A DNA stretch of 5,840 nucleotides, from contig JAKAMV010000660.1 in NCBI GenBank assembly GCA_021812735.1, forward strand, positions 1 to 5,840. The letters are read 5' to 3'. The notes beneath the pieces are model-generated. The model was not told the DNA's origin, made no database searches, and worked only from the letters and a program-made list of their open reading frames with translations. The position numbers and the translations under genes were made by a program. The DNA comes from Chloroflexota bacterium (lineage in GTDB: Bacteria > Chloroflexota > Limnocylindria > Limnocylindrales > CSP1-4). Below are positions 1 to 4,472 of the stretch, in pieces (position 1 is the first letter of the stretch; every line of letters starts with the position of its first letter).

Positions 1-469
1 CGAGCGCGGACCGCACGTGTTCGGGCCTGACGTGCTGGCCGTTGATGTCGTTGAGGCGACCGTCCCAGGTCTCGCCCACCACCGGCAGGCTCCAGAAGAC
101 CGTGCCGCCCGGTCGGCCCGCGACCTCTGCCGCGATCAGCGCGTCCCGCACGACGCCCACGCTGTGCGTGTTGGTGATCGCGATGGGGGACGTCAGCTGG
201 CCCGACTCGCGCACCCATTCGAGCCCGGTCAGCTCGCCGTTCCCGTTCAGGCGATGGCAGCCGGCAAAGACGGGCTCCTCTCCGGCGTTGCCCTCGTGCG
301 GGAGGATCACCGTGACCCCCGTCCGGATCGGGCCCCGGCCGACCACGAGCGGGCCGTCGCCGGAGATCAGGGTGGTCATGCCGACGCGAACGCCCGCCAC
401 GTCCGTGATCGCGTTGTGGGGCCCGGGGCTCCAGGATCCGACGACGATGCCCAGGTCACGTGCGCGCAC
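1..469 (-). CDS. P1 family (S58, DmpA/BapA-like) aminopeptidase, N-terminal part, runs off left edge
   Basis: This is the first 156 codons of a peptidase of the DmpA/BapA family, N-terminal nucleophile hydrolases that cleave themselves into alpha and beta subunits and remove N-terminal residues (D-, L- or beta-amino acids, depending on the member) from small peptides. The visible translation begins with RARDLGIVVG and contains the family hallmarks NAITDVAGVRVG (about residues 18-29), GVTVILPHEGNAGEEPVFAG (about 53-72), LTGLEWVRESGQLTSPIAIT (about 81-100) and NTHSVGVVRDALI (about 101-113). It ends inside the alpha-subunit region; the self-cleavage site and catalytic Ser lie beyond position 1, so activity cannot be judged. 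The start is a GTG at 467-469, chosen because a GGGAGGG ribosome binding site sits 7 nt upstream and members commonly start near MRARDLGI. It is transcribed away from the DUF1992 gene. Family assignment is firm; substrate is unknown. Confidence 0.93.
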   Translation of the reverse strand, partial: MRARDLGIVVGSWSPGPHNAITDVAGVRVGMTTLISGDGPLVVGRGPIRTGVTVILPHEGNAGEEPVFAGCHRLNGNGELTGLEWVRESGQLTSPIAITNTHSVGVVRDALIAAEVAGRPGGTVFWSLPVVGETWDGRLNDINGQHVRPEHVRSAL

Positions 470-614
470 GCTCGGACCCTCCCTGCAGCCACGCGACCAC
501 GTCCATGCTCGACATGATGACGCGCGAACCGGCGGTCGACACCGCCGATATCGTTGTCCCCGTGAAGCGACGCTGGATCGCACCCTCGCTCGCAACCGTC
601 GGCCTGGGTGATCC
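470..614. other. Divergent intergenic region between the P1 peptidase and DUF1992 genes
   Basis: These 145 bases separate two divergently oriented genes and must hold the promoters of both, unless either gene is leaderless. An AT-richer spot, GATATCGTTG, near 547-556 is the only place that could contribute a -10-like element, but no convincing -35/-10 pair is visible on either strand. No inverted repeat clear enough to call an operator was seen. Confidence 0.4.
477..483 (-). promoter_or_regulatory. Ribosome binding site of the P1 peptidase gene
   Basis: On the minus strand this reads GGGAGGG and lies 7 nt before the GTG at 467-469. It decides the start: the frame stays open further upstream, but the residues there do not resemble the family and no other start has such a site. 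Confidence 0.7.
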
Positions 615-1145
615 ATGAGCCCGGTACGGCGCGACGCCGACGGGCGGCGCCAGGTGGGCCCGAGCTACGAATCCATCGTGGAACGGCTGATCCGCGAAGC
701 GATGGAGCGCGGCGAGTTCGACGATCTCCCGCATCGGGGAGCGCGGTTGCCCCTGCCGGACGAGAGCGCGGCGGGCGACATGGCCATGGCCTACCACATC
801 CTGCACAACGCGGGGGTCGCCCCGCCCTGGATCGAGGCCGACCGGCGGGCGCGGCAGTTGCTGGACGAGCGCGACGCGCTCCTGCGCGGGGCCCGCGGCG
901 CGTCGCCTGTCGCGCGATCGGTACTGCGACGCCGTTTGGTGGCGCTGGTGGAGCGCGCGAACGCCGCCATCGCCGAGCTGAACGCGGAGGCTCCCACGCC
1001 GCGCCAGCACCGGCGCCCCCTGGTACTTGAACGGGAGCTGGAGGCCCTCGACGACGCGGTCCGGGCCACGGGCGGTCGCGACCCGGGCGACAGCGACCCG
1101 GGCGACAGCGGCCCGGGCGACAGCGACCGGGCCGGGCCGTTGTAG
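615..1145 (+). CDS. DUF1992 / DnaJ homologue subfamily C member 28 (DJC28) domain protein
   Basis: A 176-residue protein with the DUF1992 (DnaJC28 conserved) domain. The signature is at residues 20-50: SIVERLIREAMERGEFDDLP followed by RGARLPLPDE, matching the family pattern of an amphipathic helix then GEFDNLPGKGKPL. A second conserved block, AYHILHNAGVAPPWIE, is at residues 59-74. Residues about 75-150 are charged and probably helical. The C-terminus is an unusual low-complexity tail with three tandem DPGDS-type pentapeptides (residues 156-170). The biochemical role of the domain is not established; it occurs fused to J-domains in some proteins, but no J-domain (HPD motif) is present here. 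There is no signal peptide or membrane segment, so it is probably cytoplasmic. The ATG at 615 has only a weak GGGTGAT site upstream, so the exact start is moderately certain. Nothing nearby suggests a partner. Confidence 0.9.
   Translation: MSPVRRDADGRRQVGPSYESIVERLIREAMERGEFDDLPHRGARLPLPDESAAGDMAMAYHILHNAGVAPPWIEADRRARQLLDERDALLRGARGASPVARSVLRRRLVALVERANAAIAELNAEAPTPRQHRRPLVLERELEALDDAVRATGGRDPGDSDPGDSGPGDSDRAGPL
1080..1124 (+). repeat. Three tandem 15-bp repeats (GACCCGGGCGACAGC) in the DUF1992 gene
   Basis: Units lie at 1080-1094, 1095-1109 and 1110-1124. The first two are identical and the third differs by one base (A to G at its second position). The unit is a multiple of three and sits in frame, encoding DPGDS-DPGDS-GPGDS near the C-terminus. 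This looks like slippage expansion tolerated in a disordered tail. Confidence 0.9.
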
Positions 1146-1233
1146 GATCGGCGACGTGGCGCTCGATCCGAGTCGACGGCGCAGGTTTCGTCTCCCGCTG
1201 ACGTGGCGCCACGACCCGCCGAAGGAGGACCGC

Positions 1234-1305
1234 ATGCGGACCCCATCCCGGCGGGGCGGGTGGCCATCGTCGGGCGATTCTGGCCGATGGTGGACCGGGT
1301 TCTGA
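1234..1305 (+). CDS. Possible 23-residue small ORF with strong ribosome binding site
   Basis: An ATG at 1234 is preceded by AAGGAGG at 1222-1228 with a 5-nt spacer, the best plus-strand ribosome binding site noticed in the window. It opens a 23-codon frame (MRTPSRRGGWPSSGDSGRWW, then TGF) ending in TGA at 1303-1305, 15 nt before the tRNA. The peptide is basic and Trp/Gly-rich with no recognised family. It may be a real small gene, a leader peptide, or the surviving 5' end of a gene lost when the tRNA-side region was rearranged. It is not in frame with, nor similar to, its neighbours. Coding status is uncertain. Confidence 0.25.
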   Translation: MRTPSRRGGWPSSGDSGRWWTGF

Positions 1306-1320
1306 GCACGACTATCGCAC

Positions 1321-1407
1321 GCCGAAGTGGCGGAACAGGCAGACGCGACGGTCTCAAAAACCGTTGAGGGCAACCTCGTCCGGGTTCAAGTCCCGGCTTC
1401 GGCACCA
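1321..1407 (+). tRNA. tRNA-Leu (anticodon CAA)
   Basis: An 87-nt class II tRNA with encoded CCA. The acceptor stem GCCGAAG (1321-1327) pairs perfectly with CTTCGGC (1397-1403), followed by discriminator A (1404) and CCA (1405-1407). The anticodon stem ACGGT (1348-1352) pairs with ACCGT (1360-1364) around the loop CTCAAAA, placing anticodon CAA at 1355-1357, which reads UUG leucine codons. The long variable arm has stem GAGG/CCTC (1366-1369, 1374-1377), as expected for leucine. The T arm is CCGGG-TTCAAGT-CCCGG (1380-1396). All parts look intact. UUG should be a rare codon in a genome this GC-rich. An MBG-protein relic follows almost directly. Confidence 0.97.
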
Positions 1408-1417
1408 CCCCCGCCAC

Positions 1418-1436
1418 CCCCACGGGCCCAGTGGGG
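1418..1436 (+). terminator. Possible hairpin downstream of tRNA-Leu (no U-tract)
   Basis: CCCCAC (1418-1423) pairs perfectly with GTGGGG (1431-1436) around a 7-nt loop, 11 nt after the tRNA CCA end. It lacks a T-run, so it is not a classic rho-independent terminator, and it overlaps the MBG-like relic. It may end or process the tRNA transcript, or be a by-product of the local G/C runs. Confidence 0.25.
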
Positions 1437-1630
1437 ACCCACCCGATCACCTGCTCGGGCCTGACCAGCACGAACTGCGCCATTAGCTGGGTGGCTGGGT
1501 GCTGACGGTGAACAAGGCCTCCTTGACCGTCACGGCGAACAACGTCACCCGCCTGCTCGGCGCTACCACCCCGGCCTTCTCGGTCGCGTACGCGAGCTTT
1601 GTCCTTGGGGAGATCCCCGCCGGGACACCG
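1428..1630 (+). pseudogene. Relic of an MBG-repeat (MBG_2-like) surface/adhesin protein, frameshifted
   Basis: Two adjacent reading frames, read in order, reproduce the junction between two MBG-type beta-sandwich repeats found in large bacterial extracellular proteins. From 1428 to 1499 one frame gives PVGTHPITCSGLTSTNCAIS then WVAG, the end of one repeat. From 1502 to 1630 another frame gives LTVNKASLTVTANNVTRLLG and then ATTPAFSVAYASFVLGE, the start of the next. Aligned to the usual repeat (VAGTLTVNKA), the break is explained by loss of one base in the codon at about 1500-1501. The first frame stops at 1503 and the second has a TAG at 1484 before it and another at 1664. There is no start codon, signal peptide or ribosome binding site. 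Only about one repeat survives, so this is a fragment of a much larger gene, lying directly after the tRNA. Family recognition is by eye from the repeat pattern. Confidence 0.75.
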
Positions 1631-1679
1631 GAACGCTGCAAGAGGCCCGTCCCCTTGGTCGGCTAGGCTTCTCGTCGGC

Positions 1680-2114
1680 ATGCTCCCGCTCTCCGATGCA
1701 CTGCGCCATCCATGGCTCCACAGGTGGGCCCGCCGGTACCTGAACCCCTGGGTGCTGCGCCTCGGGTTGGCCGGAGGCCGCCACTCCCCCATCGGGCTCG
1801 TGCTGCACGTGGGCCGCCGCAGCGGACGCGCCTACGCGACCCCGCTGGCCGTCCATCGCCGCGGTGCGCGGTGCTTCATTCCGCTCACCTACGGGCCCGC
1901 CGCGCGCTGGTGCCTGAACGTGCTGGCGGCCAGAGGGTGCCGGGTCCGTATCCGGGGCCGCGAGTACAGGGGGACCGATCCCCGCGTGGTCGGCCGGGGT
2001 GCGCTGCCGCCACCGCTCCGGGCCGTCTATCGGTGGATCGGGATACGGGAGTTCCTCACCCTCACGCTCGACCCGGGTGATATGTCAGGACCACGACCCC
2101 GGTCGGGAAGGTGA
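1680..2114 (+). CDS. Nitroreductase-fold deazaflavin (F420)-dependent oxidoreductase, Ddn-like (DUF385)
   Basis: A 144-residue protein of the Ddn-like family, small split-barrel enzymes that use reduced coenzyme F420 (some members other flavins) to reduce quinones or nitro compounds. Diagnostic is HVGRRSGRAYATPLAV at residues 43-58, matching the conserved TGRRSGRxRxTPL cofactor-binding segment. It is followed by a strand region (FIPLTYGPAARWCLNVLAAR, residues 66-85) corresponding to the family's W-x-x-N-L-x-A block. The usual hydrophobic end is IREFLTLTL (122-130); the last 14 residues, DPGDMSGPRPRSGR, are an extra tail encoded opposite the end of the DHFR relic. The ATG at 1680 was chosen because homologs begin about there and the frame upstream (back to 1599) crosses the MBG relic. 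No good Shine-Dalgarno site precedes it; a TAGGCT at 1664-1669 could be a -10 box giving an almost leaderless mRNA. The physiological substrate is unknown. F420 use is inferred from the family. Confidence 0.82.
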   Translation: MLPLSDALRHPWLHRWARRYLNPWVLRLGLAGGRHSPIGLVLHVGRRSGRAYATPLAVHRRGARCFIPLTYGPAARWCLNVLAARGCRVRIRGREYRGTDPRVVGRGALPPPLRAVYRWIGIREFLTLTLDPGDMSGPRPRSGR

Positions 2115-2513
2115 CGCTGTCGACCAGAGTCAGGGTGCGCCGGGGGACGCCGGCGAAGAGCCGCCGATGAGGAGATCGCCGCCGTCCTCCGCCCTGAGGC
2201 GACGTACCGCGTCGGCCACCTCGCCGTCGATGATGGTGGCGTTCCACGTGGCGGTCTGCAGGGTGTGCGAGGCGACGTACTTCGGCATGGCGTTCATCTT
2301 CCTGCCAAAGTCGCCGGTGCCTTCCATGGTGGGCCACGCGGCCGCGAAGCCCTCGTAGGTGATGCGGCCGAGGAGGAGCGCCTCGCTCGCGTCGAGCTCA
2401 CGCGCCTTGAAGTCGGCGGCTTCCGGCGACCAGAACGGGAACGACCACTGGCCCGGCTCGTCGATGAACCCATCGAGGGTCAGGTACGTGCTGGCGACGA
2501 CGGTGCGCGGCAT
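2062..2513 (-). pseudogene. Dihydrofolate reductase / RibD-C family protein, broken by internal deletion and frameshift
   Basis: The N-terminal piece (2513 down to about 2160, then a stop at 2130) reads as this family: VASTYLTLDGFIDEPGQWSF (residues 6-25), LLLGRITYEGFAAAWP (46-61), KMNAMPKYVASHTL (72-85) and GGDLLIGGS (111-119). It should continue through the block with the HDLVDE-type motif and GSGKRLF; instead it ends after nine unrelated residues. The missing C-terminus appears in another minus-strand frame from 2163 to 2062: RLFAGVPRRTLTLVDSVTFP and then TGVVVLTYHPGRA. About 30 family residues between the two are absent, so a deletion whose length is not a multiple of three joined GGDLLIGG to RLF at about 2160. 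Start ATG 2511-2513 has GGAGGG at 2520-2525, 6 nt upstream. The 127-residue product would lack part of the fold, so activity is unlikely. The 3' end overlaps the convergent oxidoreductase gene by 53 bp. The family is usually an uncharacterised reductase, not the folate enzyme proper. A sequencing or assembly error could mimic this. Confidence 0.8.
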
Positions 2514-2532
2514 GGGTGGCCCTCCGATCGGA

Positions 2533-2551
2533 TCGTCTATTCGTCGTCTAT
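2533..2551 (-). promoter_or_regulatory. Direct repeat TCGTCTAT x2 at 11-bp spacing, candidate promoter/operator of the DHFR-like gene
   Basis: TCGTCTAT occurs at 2533-2540 and 2544-2551 (ATAGACGA on the minus strand), one helical turn apart. It lies 20-38 bp upstream of the DHFR-like start, in the AT-richest part of the gap. TAGACG could act as a -10 element on the minus strand, or the pair could bind a regulator. No clear -35 is seen. Confidence 0.25.
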
Positions 2552-2624
2552 CTCTCGCGGGGAGCGCCGACGTGGTCGCGAGTCTAGATCCCGGGCAGCG
2601 GGGATCCGGCCACCGGCACCTCGA

Positions 2625-2642
2625 CGACCGACGGCTCGGTCG
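2625..2642 (-). terminator. GC hairpin downstream of fixCX, possible terminator without U-tract
   Basis: CGACCGA (2625-2631) pairs perfectly with TCGGTCG (2636-2642) around a 4-nt loop. It lies about 190 bp after the fixCX stop codon and could end that operon, but no T-run follows on the minus strand, so this is only a candidate. Confidence 0.25.
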
Positions 2643-2828
2643 GTTACGTCACGGTGCCCGTCGCCGGGCGAGCCGGTCCCCGGGGCCGGGCCCAGCATCG
2701 GTGGCCGGACCAGATGTCGAGGCGCCCGCAGGTCCGCGAGGGTGCCGCGCTGCAGATCGCTCTCGCCGCGTAGCAGCGAGTTCCCGGCGAGGACGACTCC
2801 CCGCTCGATCCTGCGCGACCACGGCCGA

Positions 2829-4472
2829 TCAGAGCTGCCGGTATCGCGGCCCCTCACCGCCCTCGGGCGGCGTCCAGCGGATGTTGTCCGCAGGGCATTT
2901 CACGGTGCAGGTCATGCAGTGCAGGCAGTTCGACGGGCTGAGCACGATCTGCTCGCCGTTCCAGCGGTAGACCTCGGCCGGGCAGAAGTGCGTGCAGGCG
3001 GCCTGGTATGCCTCTCCGCACGTCGCGCAGAGCGCCGGATCCACCAGCGTCACGTGGGAGGGCTCGTCCTCCCGGTGCGACGTCCCGGTCAGGGCCAGGA
3101 AGGCCGCGCCGTCGGCATGCCCGGGCGCGCGTCGTGCCAGGCGCGCACGTGGGCGCGTTCCCTGCCGGTCGGGCGGCATGTGCAGGTGCAGGGGCAGGCG
3201 ATCCCCCACCGTGGAGAGAAGCGCTCCCGGCACCATGCCCCACTGGAATCCCTGTCGGTAGCTCCGGGCGCGGTGCAGCTCGGCGAGGATGCCGCGCTCC
3301 TCAAGCAGCCGCGCGTAACGTGCCCCGGCGCCGGCCGCCGGCTCGCCTCCCAGCAGCGTGTCGGCGATTGCGTCTGCCGCGCACATGCCGCTGCGCATGG
3401 CGTAGTGCACCCCTTTGAGCTTCGCCTCGTTCACGAACCCGGCGGCATCGCCGACCACCAGTGCTCCGGGCACGTGCAGCGGCCCCAGCGCGTAGTAGCC
3501 GCCCTCGGGGATCGTTTTGGCCCCGGTGGCCACCAGGCTCGACCCGGCCAGCAGGCTCGCGAGGAACGGATGCGCCAGGTACGCCTCGAACTCGAGGCGC
3601 GGGTCGAGGTCGCCGTAGCGCCAGTCGAGCCCCAGGATGAGCCCTACCGCCGCGGCCTTCGGGCCCATGCTGTAGACGAAGCCGCCTCCGAAGACACCGC
3701 GCGGGGTGGGGAACCCGAGCGTGTGCAGCACCCGGTTGGTCCCGAACGGGTTGGTGCCGGCAAACTGGACCACGGCCTTGACCCCGAGTCCGTAGACCTG
3801 CGGGTCGCGGGCCGCGACGGGACCGCGCTCCGGATCGGCGAGTTGTGAGCCGGGCTGCGAGGCGAGCTGCGAGCCGCGGCCCCGATCCGCCAGCTGCGAG
3901 GAAAGGACGCCGTGCGACCCGTCGGCCAGCACCGTCACGGCCGCCGGCACGTCCTCCCCGGGCAGGTAGTTCGCCCCGGGCCGGCCCTCCGCGTCGAGGC
4001 CGGCGTCGACCAGGCGGACGCCGCGCACCACCGCCGCCTCGACCAGCAGCTCGCGCGCGGCAAACCCGTGGTACACCTCGGTTCCCAGGCGCGCCGCCCG
4101 CTCGCTCAGGAACGCGGCCAGCCGCGAGACCGAGAGCGTCACGTCGCCCGCATGGCGCATCGCGGCGGGGACCAGCGGCGGTGGCAGCCGCACGGCCTGG
4201 CGTTCGGTCAGGATGTACAGGTCGTCGCGCTCGACCGGCGTGACCTGGTCGGCGAACCGGCTCCTGTCGCTCCGCCAGCCGGGCAGGAGCTCGTCCAGGG
4301 CAGCCGGCTCGACGATGGCCCCGGAGAGGTTGTGGTACCCGGGTGCGGCGGCCTTGTCGAGCACCACCACCGAGCACTCCCGCCCGGCCGCCTCCATGCG
4401 CTGCCGCAGCCGGATCGCGGTCGAGAGTCCCGCCGGTCCGGCCCCCACGATCAGTACGTCAATGGGCGGCAT
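2829..4472 (-). CDS. fixCX: FixC-FixX fusion: ETF:quinone oxidoreductase-type flavoprotein with C-terminal ferredoxin domain
   Basis: A 547-residue membrane-associated oxidoreductase that takes electrons from an electron transfer flavoprotein and reduces quinone. Residues 4-20 form the FAD-binding Rossmann motif (IDVLIVGAGPAGLSTAI). NLSGAIVEPAALDELLPGW (48-66), YGLGVK (227-232), GFVYSMGPKAAAVGLILGLDW (264-284), IPEGGYYAL (321-329) and GALVVGDAAGFVN (336-348) all match ETF-QO. The C-terminal 75 residues are FixX-like: C482-x2-C485-x7-C493-x3-C497-P and C516-x2-C519-x2-C522-x3-C526-P. C497, C516, C519 and C522 correspond to the single-cluster ligands of ETF-QO; the other four would bind a second [4Fe-4S] cluster. 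The length is about FixC plus FixX and near bacterial ETF-QO. The start ATG 4470-4472 was chosen over one at 4599-4601 because GGAGGT precedes it by 8 nt and the domain begins there. It overlaps the upstream ETF gene by 14 bp, implying translational coupling. Odd points are an SQLA-repeat insertion at 191-217 and an Arg-rich stretch at 435-448. Confidence 0.92.
   Translation of the reverse strand: MPPIDVLIVGAGPAGLSTAIRLRQRMEAAGRECSVVVLDKAAAPGYHNLSGAIVEPAALDELLPGWRSDRSRFADQVTPVERDDLYILTERQAVRLPPPLVPAAMRHAGDVTLSVSRLAAFLSERAARLGTEVYHGFAARELLVEAAVVRGVRLVDAGLDAEGRPGANYLPGEDVPAAVTVLADGSHGVLSSQLADRGRGSQLASQPGSQLADPERGPVAARDPQVYGLGVKAVVQFAGTNPFGTNRVLHTLGFPTPRGVFGGGFVYSMGPKAAAVGLILGLDWRYGDLDPRLEFEAYLAHPFLASLLAGSSLVATGAKTIPEGGYYALGPLHVPGALVVGDAAGFVNEAKLKGVHYAMRSGMCAADAIADTLLGGEPAAGAGARYARLLEERGILAELHRARSYRQGFQWGMVPGALLSTVGDRLPLHLHMPPDRQGTRPRARLARRAPGHADGAAFLALTGTSHREDEPSHVTLVDPALCATCGEAYQAACTHFCPAEVYRWNGEQIVLSPSNCLHCMTCTVKCPADNIRWTPPEGGEGPRYRQL
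3822..3902 (-). repeat. SQLA-type degenerate repeat inserted in the FixC domain
   Basis: Residues 191-217 of the FixCX protein carry SQLA three times (192-195, 201-204, 209-212), two of them as SQLAD, spaced 9 and 8 residues apart. The DNA shows matching degenerate CAGCTGCGAG / GAGCTGCGAG-like units near 3840-3900. It lies between the NADH/ETF-side strand ending VLSSQLADRG and the conserved DPQVYGLGVK. In relatives this gap is a short helix (SQL-x-x-R), so the copies look like a local expansion. Confidence 0.7.

Larger units (their letters stand above)
2514..2828. other. Intergenic region with no recognisable gene, between fixCX and the DHFR relic
   Basis: These 315 bases lie downstream of fixCX and upstream of the DHFR-like gene, both on the minus strand. 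One minus-strand frame is open from 2857 to 2537 (106 codons, overlapping the fixCX end). Its first part (for example RIERGVVLAGNSLLRGESDL) has G/C-rich third positions and could be the remnant of a gene, but I recognise no family, its second half is Arg/Gly/Pro-rich low complexity, and it has no convincing ribosome binding site. A GC-rich hairpin at 2625-2642 and the direct repeat near 2533-2551 are listed separately. No RNA gene, insertion sequence end or CRISPR repeat was seen. Confidence 0.5.

Noticed and set aside
1080..1124. Tandem repeat considered as a CRISPR array
   Set aside because: The units are 15 bp with no spacers and lie in frame inside a coding region.
1203..1212. Perfect palindrome GTGGCGCCAC considered as an operator
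   Set aside because: Ten-base GC palindromes are common in this sequence, it is not placed near a credible promoter, and no second copy was found.
1260..1365. A plus-strand frame reading VAIVGRFWPMVDRVLSTTIA just before and into the tRNA
   Set aside because: It resembles a protein start superficially but enters the tRNA gene and stops there; no family was recognised and it has no ribosome binding site in register.
1599..1679. N-terminal extension of the Ddn-like protein to an ATG at 1599
   Set aside because: The extension overlaps the MBG relic in another frame and has no similarity to the family; the frame is open only by chance.
376..1792. Long minus-strand frames of 278-333 codons opposite the DUF1992 gene and the tRNA
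   Set aside because: They run through the intact tRNA-Leu and the opposite strand of a recognised gene, and their products are Arg/Pro-rich low complexity; the apparent PGRCRPGRC repeat is only the complement of the DPGDS tandem repeat.
2583..2606. TCTAGA, CCCGGG and GGATCC sites within about 25 bp, resembling a cloning polylinker
   Set aside because: The order and spacing do not match a common polylinker, the flanks are ordinary genomic sequence, and such sites are frequent at this composition.
2265..3848. A 527-codon plus-strand open frame opposite fixCX
   Set aside because: It is antisense to clear FixCX motifs and the DHFR relic, its product is Arg/Pro/Gly-rich without any domain, and long antisense frames are expected at this GC content.
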